From: JAWXTK01 sp044433645
GTDB lineage: Bacteria; Bacteroidota; Bacteroidia; Bacteroidales; Rikenellaceae
Length of the DNA stretch: 35,985 bases
Assembly (NCBI GenBank): GCA_044433645.1
Contig: JAWXTK010000022.1
Span: 1 to 35,985 of the forward strand
Direction of reading: 5' to 3'
Below are positions 8,049-15,868 of this stretch, one piece after another (the first letter of the stretch is position 1; each line of letters starts with the position of its first letter). The translations under genes were made by a program, and so were the position numbers. The notes under the pieces were generated by a model. It worked only from the letters and a program-made list of their open reading frames with translations. It made no database searches and was not told the origin of the DNA.

Positions 8049-9005
8049 ATGACTAAGGTTAAACAATATGCTATTGACACGCTAAAGCTTGAGAGCGAGG
8101 CTGTTATGGGTTTGATAGATAATTTAGATAATGACTTTGAATTAGCCGTTGAAGCGATACTTGAATGCACGGGCAAAGTGATAGTTACGGGCATGGGTAA
8201 GTCGGGGCTTGTGGGCAGTAAGATAGCTGCTACTTTGGCCAGCACGGGCACACCTTCGTTCTTTTTGCACCCTGCCGAGGCCTATCATGGCGATTTGGGT
8301 ATGATATCCTCAAATGATGTGATTTTAGCCTTGGCAAACTCAGGTCAAACCGACGAAATTTTAAAGTTGATACCTTTTTTTGAGTATAATAAAAATATAG
8401 TGATAGCCCTCACAGGTAACCCTAATTCTACGCTAGCTAAGCATGCAAATTTTCACCTTAACACCAGCGTGAAACAAGAGGCCTGCCCACTTAATCTTGC
8501 TCCAACTTCATCGACTACGGCTATGATGGCTATGGGCGATGCTCTGGCTGTGGCGCTGATTAATGAGCGAGAATTTAAAGAAGAAGATTACGCAGTTTTC
8601 CACCCTGGAGGTAGCCTTGGCCGCAGACTTTTAACTAGGGTTAAGGATGTGAAACGAGGTGATAATCTGCCTTTTGCGAGCGAGAGTACGCCACTTAGCG
8701 ATGTGATAATCGTTATCTCAGATGCTAGGCTTGGTATAGCTATTGTGGTGGAGGGTGATGAGCTTAAAGGGGTTATAACTGACGGTGATGTTAGGCGAGC
8801 AATGGCCAAGTATAAGGGCGATTTCTTTAATCTTAGGGCCAGTGATATCATGAGCAAAAACCCTAAAACTATACTTGAAACTGAGCGCATTGCAGTAGCT
8901 GAGCAGATGATGCGTGATAATAAAATCCACTCAGTAGTGGTTGTGGATGAGGAAGATAAAATTTCTGGAATTGTAGAATTTTTTAATGTTTCTGTGTTGG
9001 GCTAA
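8049..9005 (+). CDS. kdsD: Arabinose-5-phosphate isomerase (KpsF/GutQ/KdsD family)
   Basis: This enzyme interconverts ribulose-5-phosphate and arabinose-5-phosphate, the first step toward Kdo for lipopolysaccharide. The SIS sugar-isomerase domain (about residues 30-175) contains GKVIVTGMGKSGLVGSKIAA, HPAEAYHGDLGMIS and LAPTSSTTAMMAMGDALA, all hallmark stretches. Two CBS domains follow (about 200-318), with GVITDGDVRRAM and DIMSKNPKTI. At 318 residues it is of normal length. It lies in the tight run before the phosphatase gene. Confidence 0.93.
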   Translation: MTKVKQYAIDTLKLESEAVMGLIDNLDNDFELAVEAILECTGKVIVTGMGKSGLVGSKIAATLASTGTPSFFLHPAEAYHGDLGMISSNDVILALANSGQTDEILKLIPFFEYNKNIVIALTGNPNSTLAKHANFHLNTSVKQEACPLNLAPTSSTTAMMAMGDALAVALINEREFKEEDYAVFHPGGSLGRRLLTRVKDVKRGDNLPFASESTPLSDVIIVISDARLGIAIVVEGDELKGVITDGDVRRAMAKYKGDFFNLRASDIMSKNPKTILETERIAVAEQMMRDNKIHSVVVVDEEDKISGIVEFFNVSVLG

Positions 9006-9012
9006 AATATAT

Positions 9013-9471
9013 ATGAAAGTACTTTTTGTTTGTTTAGGAAATATATGTCGCTCCCCAGCTGCCGAAGGAGTTTTCAAGGCTTTGGTAGCAACGCAGGGGC
9101 TGGAGGATAAAATCACTGTGGACTCGGCCGGCACTTACGGAGGTCACGCAGGAGACTTGCCTGATTCACGCATGAGAGCTGCGGCACTTAGGCGAGGTTT
9201 GATCTTGGATAGTCGCTCGCGCCAAATTAAGAGCGATGATTTTTATGATTCAGACATGGTAATTGTTATGGATGATAGCAATTACGAGCGTGTGAGTAGA
9301 CTTGCGCCAGATAGAGAAAGCCTGCAAAAACTTTATCGTATGCGAGAATTTTTGACTCGCTATACAATAGACCACATCCCCGACCCATATTACGAGGGTG
9401 CAGACGGGTTTGAATATGTGTTAGATTTACTGGAGGATGCGTGCGAGAATCTACTCTTAAAAGTGAAATAA
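9013..9471 (+). CDS. Low-molecular-weight protein-tyrosine phosphatase
   Basis: I place the start at the ATG at 9013 (MKVLFVCLGNICRSP). The frame is open to 8986 inside kdsD, but the canonical family N-terminus begins here. The P-loop CX5R is Cys7 to Arg13. The general-acid Asp lies in the DPYYEG loop near the C-terminus. The 152-residue size is standard. In Gram-negative bacteria such enzymes often act on BY-kinases for exopolysaccharide or on other phosphotyrosines. No kinase gene is adjacent here. The gene starts 7 bases after kdsD and ends 1 base before ligA. Confidence 0.9.
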   Translation: MKVLFVCLGNICRSPAAEGVFKALVATQGLEDKITVDSAGTYGGHAGDLPDSRMRAAALRRGLILDSRSRQIKSDDFYDSDMVIVMDDSNYERVSRLAPDRESLQKLYRMREFLTRYTIDHIPDPYYEGADGFEYVLDLLEDACENLLLKVK

Positions 9472-9472
9472 A

Positions 9473-11467
9473 ATGAGCATAAAAGAGCAAATAGAAGAGT
9501 TAAGAAAACAATTAAATGAGCATAATTACAACTATTATGTGATGAATAATCCGTCGATTTCAGATTTTGATTTTGACGCAAAACTTGCTCAATTACAGTC
9601 ACTTGAGGCTGAGCATCCTGAGTTTTTTGATGCTAATTCGCCTACTCAGAGGGTGGGTAGCGATCTTAGTGGTGAGTTTAAAGCCGTCTCTCACCTTTAT
9701 CCCATGCAGTCACTCTCGAATACTTATTCCCAAGGGGAGATGAGTGACTTTTGCGATAAGGCATCTTCTGAGCTTATGGGCGAAAATTTGGAGTATGTTT
9801 GCGAGTTAAAATTTGACGGCACGGCAATTAGTTTGACCTACGAAAACGGTAAATTATTAAGAGCCGTGACACGTGGCGACGGGCAAAAGGGCGATGATGT
9901 TACAGCTAATGTACGCACGATTAAGAGTGTGCCTCTAGAGCTTAGAGGCGATGATTACCCTTCGTTTTTTGAGATTCGTGGCGAGATTTTCATGCCTTTT
10001 TCGTCGTTTAATAGGCTTAATTGTGAGCGTGAGATTAACGGCGAGATGCCCTTTGCAAATCCTAGAAATGCTGCCTCGGGCACTTTAAAGCAACAGAGTT
10101 CGGCTGTGGTTGCTCACCGTGGTCTTGACTGCTATCTTTATTCTTTGGTGGGCGATAATCTGCCTTTTACTACTCATTTTGAGAGCTTACAGGCAGCTAA
10201 ACGTTGGGGATTTAAAGTGTCTGAATATGCTGTGTTATGTGCTGATAAAGAGCAAGTTATATCTTATATAGAAAAAATTGACAAGCAGCGTTTTGAGCTT
10301 GATTACCCCACAGACGGGGTGGTGGTTAAGCTCAACGATGTGAGACTTCAACGTATGTTGGGCTCTACGGCCAAAGCGCCTAAATGGGCTGTGGCTTATA
10401 AATTTAAGGCCGAGCAAGCGCTAACCAAACTTTTAAGCGTTAACTTTCAGGTGGGGCGCACGGGGGCGATAACTCCTGTGGCTAATCTTGAGCCTGTGGC
10501 CTTGGCTGGCACTGTGGTTAAGCGTGCTTCGCTTCATAATTCCGACCAGATAGCCTTGCTTGATATCAGGCTTAGTGATATGGTTTATGTTGAAAAAGGT
10601 GGGGAGATTATTCCTAAGATTACTGGTGTGGAACTCGCTGAGCGTGAGAGTAATAGCCTGCCTTTTGAGTATATTACTACTTGCCCTGAATGTGGAGCTC
10701 AGTTAGTGAGATTTGAGGGTGAGGCCAAACATTATTGCCCAAATCAGAGCCATTGTCCACCTCAAATTATTGGCAGGATAATTCACTTTATCGCTCGCAA
10801 GGCCATGGATATTGACGGGCTGGGCGAGGAAACTATAAGCTTGCTTTTTTATGAGGGTTTGATTACTGATATTTCAGATTTATATAAGCTTAATCCTCTG
10901 ACACTTAGTAATTTACCAAGGCTAGGGGAGAAGTCTGCCAAAAATATAATGATAAGCCTTTCTGGTAGCAAAAAAGTGCCTTTTCATCGAGTACTTTTTG
11001 CGCTGGGGATAAGGTTTGTGGGTGAGACTACGGCCAAGAAACTAGCTGCTCACTTTATAAGTTTAGACAATATTATGAAGGCCACACGAGAGGAGTTGTT
11101 GGAGGCCGAGGAGGTAGGTGATAAGATAGCTGACAGTATTATAGATTACTTTAAGGATGAAGATAATTTACTGATTATAAGTAAATTAAAAGATGCTGGA
11201 CTTAGTTTTGAGGCTGAGCAAAAAGAGTTGTTGTCTAACGGATTGGAGGGCAAGAGCATAGTAATTTCAGGCAGTTTTCAGTCGCTTTCCAGAGATAGGA
11301 TTAAGGAGTTGGTGGAGTTACATGGAGGTAAGAATTTGGCGGCTGTCTCCTCTAAGACTGATTTTTTGGTTGCTGGGGCGAATATCGGGCCTGCTAAGTT
11401 GGCTAAGGCCACTAAGTTGGGTGTGAGAATCATCTCCGAGGAGGAATTTAAGGCGATGATAGAATAA
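9473..11467 (+). CDS. ligA: NAD+-dependent DNA ligase
   Basis: This essential replicative and repair ligase seals nicks using NAD+. Domain Ia lies at the N-terminus (NYNYYVMNNPSISDFDFD). The adenylation lysine is Lys113 in CELKFDGTAISL. An OB fold (KVGRTG-type QVGRTGAITPVANLEPV) follows. The zinc finger has four cysteines in CPECGAQL and CPNQSHCP, followed by helix-hairpin-helix repeats (MDIDGLGEE, LPRLGEKSAKNI) and a C-terminal BRCT domain from about residue 590 (GKSIVISGSFQSLSRDRI). At 664 residues it is full length. It is the last gene of the plus-strand run and is followed by a 207-base gap. Confidence 0.97.
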   Translation: MSIKEQIEELRKQLNEHNYNYYVMNNPSISDFDFDAKLAQLQSLEAEHPEFFDANSPTQRVGSDLSGEFKAVSHLYPMQSLSNTYSQGEMSDFCDKASSELMGENLEYVCELKFDGTAISLTYENGKLLRAVTRGDGQKGDDVTANVRTIKSVPLELRGDDYPSFFEIRGEIFMPFSSFNRLNCEREINGEMPFANPRNAASGTLKQQSSAVVAHRGLDCYLYSLVGDNLPFTTHFESLQAAKRWGFKVSEYAVLCADKEQVISYIEKIDKQRFELDYPTDGVVVKLNDVRLQRMLGSTAKAPKWAVAYKFKAEQALTKLLSVNFQVGRTGAITPVANLEPVALAGTVVKRASLHNSDQIALLDIRLSDMVYVEKGGEIIPKITGVELAERESNSLPFEYITTCPECGAQLVRFEGEAKHYCPNQSHCPPQIIGRIIHFIARKAMDIDGLGEETISLLFYEGLITDISDLYKLNPLTLSNLPRLGEKSAKNIMISLSGSKKVPFHRVLFALGIRFVGETTAKKLAAHFISLDNIMKATREELLEAEEVGDKIADSIIDYFKDEDNLLIISKLKDAGLSFEAEQKELLSNGLEGKSIVISGSFQSLSRDRIKELVELHGGKNLAAVSSKTDFLVAGANIGPAKLAKATKLGVRIISEEEFKAMIE

Positions 11468-11527
11468 AAATTATGAATTATGAGTTATAAGTTATTGTCA
11501 CTGACGTATTTAGCTCAAGTATAAGTG

Positions 11528-11556
11528 ATATGCTGAATTAAGTTCAGCATGACGGA
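11528..11556. repeat. REP-like palindromic element (degenerate copy)
   Basis: The core TGCTGAATTAAGTTCAGCA (11531-11549) is a perfect 7-bp inverted repeat around a 5-base loop. Read on the minus strand with its flank it is close to GTCATGCTGAACTTnnTTCAGCAT, a dispersed palindrome I recall from many Bacteroidetes genomes. It lies in the ligA-dapA gap next to AT-rich AATTATGA-type sequence. It could also help end ligA transcription, though no clean T-run follows. Confidence 0.45.
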
Positions 11557-11611
11557 GGTGGCAATAAAAACTCAAAAAATTTCACAAAAACAAAAGAAGT
11601 TGAAAAAAACA

Positions 11612-11633
11612 TAAAACAAAGTACTTTGTTTTA
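11612..11633. promoter_or_regulatory. 22-bp perfect palindrome upstream of dapA, candidate operator
   Basis: The half-site TAAAACAAAGT (11612-11622) is followed directly by its exact reverse complement (11623-11633), with no spacer. It sits 10 bases upstream of the dapA -7 box, so it covers the space where the -33 element should be. No T-run follows, so it is not an obvious terminator. A dimeric repressor or activator site is the simplest reading. Confidence 0.45.
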
Positions 11634-11643
11634 GAAAAAAAAC

Positions 11644-11651
11644 TATCTTTG
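11644..11651 (+). promoter_or_regulatory. -7 box, dapA promoter
   Basis: TATCTTTG matches TAnnTTTG and is 23 bases before the dapA ATG at 11675. The G of the box is also the first base of an in-frame GTG at 11651, which rules out that GTG as the translation start because it would lie upstream of the transcription start. Confidence 0.6.
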
Positions 11652-11674
11652 TGCTAGTAATATTATCAATATAT

Positions 11675-12559
11675 ATGCAAACTAATATAAATGGAGTAGG
11701 TGTTGCACTTGTAACCCCTTTCAAATCAGATGATTCTATTGATTTCACGGCACTTACAGCTCTTGTTGAGTTTGTTAGCGAAGGTGGAGTTAACTATCTT
11801 GTGCCACTTGGTACTACGGCCGAAACCCCAACACTTTCACTTGAGGAAAGACGCCAAATTCTTGCTTGTGTGAAGGCTGCTAACAAAAAGTCTCTACCCT
11901 TGGTTGTGGGTGTGGGAGGCAACTGCACTGCAGAGATAGTGAAAATGTTAAAAGAAGAAGATTATTCGGGTTGTGATGCTATCCTAAGCGTTACTCCTTA
12001 CTATAACAAACCTTCGCAAGAGGGTCTGTATCAGCACTATAAGGCTGTGTGTGAGGCATCTCCACTGCCAGTTATTTTGTATAATGTCCCAGGTCGCACG
12101 GGCGTTAATATGACTAGCGAAACTACGCTTAGACTTGCTAATACTGTGCCCAACATCCTTGGTGTGAAAGAGGCTTCGGGCAGTTTGACTCAAATGGCCG
12201 AGATTATTCGCTCAGCTCCCGAGGGGTTTATGGTTATCTCGGGCGATGATTGCTTGACTTTGCCACTTAAATCTTTGGGAGGTGACGGAGTTATCTCTGT
12301 TGCTGCCAATGCTTTTGCACCTGTGTTTATGCAGATGTATAATGCTGCCCAGCAGGGAGATATGGCTACTGCTACGGCTCTTCAACTTAGAATGTTGCCG
12401 GCTACTCAGGCTTTGTTTGAAGAAGGAAATCCAGTTGGAATCAAAGCTGTGCTTAACATCAAAGGTAAGATGCAAAATAAATTGCGTTTGCCACTTGTGA
12501 GCTCGTCAGACAAACTTTATGCTAAGTTAGAGCAGCTAGTAAAACAAGATAATCTCTAA
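11675..12559 (+). CDS. dapA: 4-hydroxy-tetrahydrodipicolinate synthase
   Basis: The enzyme condenses pyruvate with aspartate semialdehyde, the first committed step to lysine and diaminopimelate. The 294-residue TIM-barrel protein starts MQTNINGVGVALVTPF. It shows GTTAETPTLSLEER, the catalytic Tyr136 in LYNVPGRTGVN, and the Schiff-base Lys165 in GVKEASGSL. The upstream GTG at 11651 is rejected because it overlaps the -7 box. The gene is monocistronic, with its own promoter at 11644-11651 and a terminator at 12581-12614. The palindrome at 11612-11633 is a possible control site. Confidence 0.95.
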   Translation: MQTNINGVGVALVTPFKSDDSIDFTALTALVEFVSEGGVNYLVPLGTTAETPTLSLEERRQILACVKAANKKSLPLVVGVGGNCTAEIVKMLKEEDYSGCDAILSVTPYYNKPSQEGLYQHYKAVCEASPLPVILYNVPGRTGVNMTSETTLRLANTVPNILGVKEASGSLTQMAEIIRSAPEGFMVISGDDCLTLPLKSLGGDGVISVAANAFAPVFMQMYNAAQQGDMATATALQLRMLPATQALFEEGNPVGIKAVLNIKGKMQNKLRLPLVSSSDKLYAKLEQLVKQDNL

Positions 12560-12580
12560 AAAAAGAGATGTAATACAATA

Positions 12581-12620
12581 AATACGACTGTCTTTTACGT
12601 TAGGTGGTCGTATTTTTGTT
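12581..12620 (+). terminator. Intrinsic terminator of dapA
   Basis: AATACGAC (12581-12588) pairs with GTCGTATT (12607-12614) around an 18-base loop and runs into TTTGTT. A small additional hairpin, ATCTCT/AGAGAT (12552-12569), overlaps the dapA stop codon. Confidence 0.6.
12611..12618 (+). promoter_or_regulatory. Possible -7 box for the DUF4919-clostripain pair
   Basis: TATTTTTG fits TAnnTTTG and is 17 bases before the ATG at 12636. It lies within the 3' arm and T-tract of the dapA terminator, so the match may be accidental. Confidence 0.25.
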
Positions 12621-12635
12621 ATAAATTAGGACGTT

Positions 12636-13352
12636 ATGAGAAAAATTATTTTATCCCTACTTTTGCTTGTTGTGAGTGTGAGCTTGCAAGCTCAGACTGT
12701 GCCTGATAATGAGCTGATTATCAGAGAGATAAATAATGCCTCATCGCCTTATTATTACCCTGAACTTTTTGCAAGGTACTCTTTGGGCGATACAACCCTA
12801 ACGCTCACTCACTACCATTATCTGTATTATGGCTATGCTTTTCATGTGGATTATCGCCCACTTGAGAGTAATACGGCAGCCGATAATTTGCTTATGGCCT
12901 TTGAAGATAGGTCGCTTTCGGAGGAAGATCGCAATCGTAGCATCCTAAAATATGCGCAGCAATCGTTTCATTATGACCCATTTAGCCCTACGAATATTAA
13001 CTTTTTGACCTATATTTACGGCTCTTTAGGCGATAGTAAAAACGAGAGAATCAACTCTGATAGACTAGAAAAAATCATAGCAACCATAACTTCTTCGGGC
13101 ACAGGTACTGAAGAAAAAAGCCCTTGGCACGTGTTATTTTTCTCGCATTCCAACGATATCATGATATTTATGGGCAAGAAAACCGACAAACGCATGGTGA
13201 TTTCACGCACCATAGAGTTTTTCCCGCTGCAAAAAAAAGAGGGTAAGATCAGGGGTTATTACTTCGATTTTTCGAGGGCTTACATGAATAAACCAGAGAA
13301 TCCTCAGCGTAGAAAATCGCCAGGATTTGAGTTAAACGGCACTAAATTATAA
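12636..13352 (+). CDS. DUF4919 domain-containing secreted protein
   Basis: This 238-residue protein has a type I signal peptide (MRKIILSLLLLVVSVSLQAQ, cleavage likely after Ala19). The segment YPELFARYSLGDTTLTLTHYHYLYYGYAF is characteristic of the Bacteroidales DUF4919 family as I remember it. A predicted helical middle and a beta-rich end (YYFDFSRAYM) follow. It should act in the periplasm or outside the cell. No catalytic motif is visible and the function is unknown. The clostripain-family gene starts 3 bases after its stop, so the two are probably co-expressed. Confidence 0.75.
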   Translation: MRKIILSLLLLVVSVSLQAQTVPDNELIIREINNASSPYYYPELFARYSLGDTTLTLTHYHYLYYGYAFHVDYRPLESNTAADNLLMAFEDRSLSEEDRNRSILKYAQQSFHYDPFSPTNINFLTYIYGSLGDSKNERINSDRLEKIIATITSSGTGTEEKSPWHVLFFSHSNDIMIFMGKKTDKRMVISRTIEFFPLQKKEGKIRGYYFDFSRAYMNKPENPQRRKSPGFELNGTKL

Positions 13353-13355
13353 ACT

Positions 13356-14525
13356 ATGAAGCAGATTTTTAGACTGCTGTTACTCGCCTTGGTGCTGTAC
13401 ACATATTCGTGTACAGAAAAATATGTTGCTCTCTATGGGCTTTACGAAGAGGGTACGACCGTTGACAATGCCCTGCTTATTTATATGGCCGGTGATAACT
13501 CGCTAAGTGGCTATACGTCAAGCAATTTGAACGATATTTATTCTTATTTTGAGGACACGCCCGAGTACAATGCTAGGGTTATAGTTTATAGAGATTATTT
13601 ATATGATGTTCCAAAACTCTTGGAGGTGAAGATAAATGCAAGCTCAGGAGAGGTTGAAACCGTGGTCTTGGAGGAATACGAAGAGCATAACTCAGCCTCG
13701 GGCGAGGTCTTGTCGCAAGTTATCTCAGACTTTTTAACTCACTCACCTGCTTATAGTTACAAGCTAGATTTGTGGTCTCACGGCGACGGATGGGTGACTA
13801 AGGCATCCACTGATGTTTCTTCGCGCGCTGTGTTGCAGGACGGCAGTGATTGGTTGAATATTTCTGAGCTTAGAGACTCGCTTGTTACGGGAGTATTCGA
13901 CTGCATATTGTTTGATGCCTGCTTAATGGGTAATATTGAGGTGGCCTATGCACTTAGAGAAAAGGCTAACTACATAGTGGCCTCGCCCTCGGAAGTACCT
14001 GCAAATGGTATGCCTTATGCTTATATGACAGGCGATTTGTTAAGAGGTGATTATCAGAGTGTTGCAGAGAAATATTTTGAGTACTACAATACTTCAACTT
14101 ATAGTAGTTGTGGACTAATCGGAGTGTATGATTTGAGTAAAATTGATGCCCTAAAAGATAGTTTTAATGAAGTAGTAAGAGATGAATATTCTACGATTAA
14201 TAGTGTTAAAGGTGTTGGCATTCAGCAGTTTAGCTCTATTTCTTATGAGTATTATGACTTATTAGACTTTGTTTCTACGCTTTGTAGTGATACTGAAAAA
14301 GTTGCAGCATTTGAGTCTGCGCTCAATGATTTTGTTGTCTATAAACGTTATAAAAACGACGAAGATGAGTATGGCTGGGGCTTGGAATCAGCTAGGTGGG
14401 GCAGCTTTTATCAGGTTACAGACTTCTGTGGCACTAGCTGCTATATACCTTTTACTACAAGTACTTTGCTTTCTTCTTATAAGACAACTGATTGGTATCT
14501 AGCAACTTACGCAACATTCTTATAA
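13356..14525 (+). CDS. Clostripain-family (peptidase C11) lipoprotein
   Basis: This 389-residue lipoprotein has a signal peptide ending at Cys19 (LYTYSC). It belongs to the caspase-like C11 fold, with LLIYMAGDNSL at about residues 40-50. His142 lies in LWSHGDGW and the catalytic Cys189 in LFDACLMGN. VASPSEVPANGMPY follows as in Bacteroidales clostripains. Such enzymes cut after Arg or Lys. It probably acts at the cell surface or in the periplasm. Pilins of type V pili mature by Arg-specific cleavage in Porphyromonas, so a link to the fimbrial operon is conceivable but unproven. Its last 71 bases overlap the convergent EamA gene. Confidence 0.88.
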   Translation: MKQIFRLLLLALVLYTYSCTEKYVALYGLYEEGTTVDNALLIYMAGDNSLSGYTSSNLNDIYSYFEDTPEYNARVIVYRDYLYDVPKLLEVKINASSGEVETVVLEEYEEHNSASGEVLSQVISDFLTHSPAYSYKLDLWSHGDGWVTKASTDVSSRAVLQDGSDWLNISELRDSLVTGVFDCILFDACLMGNIEVAYALREKANYIVASPSEVPANGMPYAYMTGDLLRGDYQSVAEKYFEYYNTSTYSSCGLIGVYDLSKIDALKDSFNEVVRDEYSTINSVKGVGIQQFSSISYEYYDLLDFVSTLCSDTEKVAAFESALNDFVVYKRYKNDEDEYGWGLESARWGSFYQVTDFCGTSCYIPFTTSTLLSSYKTTDWYLATYATFL

Positions 14526-15366
14526 AAATTATTAGCCCACAAATTATCACCATACCTATAATTATACTATGTGAGGAAATCTTTTCCTTGCCCTGCCACA
14601 TGGTTATCGCAATGGCAACCAGGGGTCTCAGGCAACGAAACAGCGCAGTCTTTACGGGTGAAAGATGCTCAGTGCCCTTATACAAAAAGTAAGAGGGTGG
14701 GATAGTACCCAGCAAAATTGCGTAGGCTAGAGAGTAGTAACTATCTGTTGGCACAGCTCTAAAATCAAAGCGCAAAACCAAGGGCAGAAACATAGGAATG
14801 CACAAAACTAGGCCTATTAAATAATACCAAGCCATAACTTTCATAGTACCGTGACCAGAGAGTAAAGGTTTGATTAACACTGTGTTGAGTGATATGCAAG
14901 TGACCGAGATGAGTATTATTAGATTGCCAAGCGTGCGCGTGTGTTTAAATTCTTTGAGTATTAAAATAACAGTTGCCAGGGCGATGCAAAACACTATGAT
15001 TTTTTGTGTGTTATTAAGCCTAATGCGCTGGATTATGATAGTTATCAAGGGGCCAAGTAGGGTGATGATAGCAGCGTCGGTAGCTGTGGTGTAGCTTGTG
15101 CCTTTGACTGTGAGGTAAAGACCTCCGAATACTATGAGTAAACTGTTGATACTTAGTTGTTTAATATCGTTCCATGAGATTCTGTAATCCTTTGTAAACA
15201 GCATCTTAGGCGCAAAAATCAGGCAGGCGACTAACACTTGAAAGAAGAAAAGTATTTCGCTGGGGATGCCCGATTTGAATAAGTAGGAGTACACAGCGAG
15301 ATTTACGCCAAAGAGGATGTTGGCCACTATGAGGTCGAGGTAATATTTTGTGTTTGATTCTGTCAT
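14455..15366 (-). CDS. EamA/DMT-family transporter
   Basis: This 303-residue inner-membrane protein has about ten hydrophobic segments in two EamA repeats. The first starts ANILFGVNLAVYSYLFKSG, and the second includes LGTIPPSYFLYKGTEHLSPVKTALFRCLRPLVAI. Such proteins export metabolites, often amino acids, but the substrate is not predictable. I choose ATG at 15366 (MTESNTKYY). The frame also allows an upstream TTG at 15387, but the ATG is nearer normal family starts. The C-terminal 23 codons run antisense through the end of the clostripain gene. The basic tail after the last membrane segment is where the overlap falls. Confidence 0.82.
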   Translation of the reverse strand: MTESNTKYYLDLIVANILFGVNLAVYSYLFKSGIPSEILFFFQVLVACLIFAPKMLFTKDYRISWNDIKQLSINSLLIVFGGLYLTVKGTSYTTATDAAIITLLGPLITIIIQRIRLNNTQKIIVFCIALATVILILKEFKHTRTLGNLIILISVTCISLNTVLIKPLLSGHGTMKVMAWYYLIGLVLCIPMFLPLVLRFDFRAVPTDSYYSLAYAILLGTIPPSYFLYKGTEHLSPVKTALFRCLRPLVAIAITMWQGKEKISSHSIIIGMVIICGLIIFIRMLRKLLDTNQLSYKKKAKYL

Positions 15367-15402
15367 AATGTGTTGAAAGGAGCGCAAAATTTATGCCCTT
15401 AG

Positions 15403-15433
15403 TTTGATTAGTGACAAAATTATTGTAGATTTG
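15403..15433 (+). promoter_or_regulatory. Promoter of the thioesterase gene (-33 and -7)
   Basis: TTTG at 15403-15406, a 19-base spacer and TAGATTTG at 15426-15433 together match the Bacteroidales promoter consensus. The ATG follows at 15479. Confidence 0.6.
15415..15422 (-). promoter_or_regulatory. -7 box, candidate promoter of the EamA transporter gene
   Basis: On the minus strand this reads TAATTTTG, matching TAnnTTTG, 49 bases before the ATG at 15366. It lies inside the spacer of the divergent thioesterase promoter, so the two promoters physically overlap and may exclude each other. Confidence 0.4.
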
Positions 15434-15478
15434 TTAGCTCGTACACGTTTGAGTTAGAAACTAAAAACTAAAAAAGAC

Positions 15479-15868
15479 ATGGATTTTAAACAAATGTACC
15501 AAAACGATATTTTTGCAACCAAAACAGGCGTAGTAATGCAAAGCCTTGACAACGAAAGCGCAAAAATGAGTATAGTAATTACTGAAGTTCACCTAAATGC
15601 TGGCCGTGTTGCTCATGGTGGCGTGGTGTTCCTACTTTGCGACATCGCAATGGCTGCAATAGCTAACCAACTGCAATACCTTAGCGTTTCGATTCAGTCC
15701 GACATACGTTTCTTGGCAGCATCTCACCTAGGTGATACCCTTACAGCTGTGGCCGAACCCGTGTTTGGGCGCAAAAGTATGTTTAATTGCAGGGTGAGCG
15801 TGACAAACCAAAATGGCGAGATGATAGCAGTTGCCGAGGGTATGTTTCACACCAAAAAAATAGATTAA
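15479..15868 (+). CDS. PaaI-family hotdog-fold thioesterase
   Basis: This 129-residue cytoplasmic protein carries the PaaI/4HBT signature NAGRVAHGGVVFLLCDIAMAA, with Asn40, the His46-Gly-Gly element and Asp55 as the probable active-site residues. Enzymes of this type hydrolyse aromatic or other acyl-CoA thioesters. No phenylacetate genes are nearby, so the acyl group is unknown. Its stop TAA overlaps the stop of the convergent ccsA gene in TTAA. Confidence 0.87.
   Translation: MDFKQMYQNDIFATKTGVVMQSLDNESAKMSIVITEVHLNAGRVAHGGVVFLLCDIAMAAIANQLQYLSVSIQSDIRFLAASHLGDTLTAVAEPVFGRKSMFNCRVSVTNQNGEMIAVAEGMFHTKKID

Noticed and set aside
11612..11633. 22-bp palindrome as a terminator
   Set aside because: No T-run follows on the plus strand, and it directly abuts the dapA promoter.
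11651..11674. GTG at 11651 as dapA start
   Set aside because: Its G is the last base of the -7 box, so the codon would lie upstream of the transcript.
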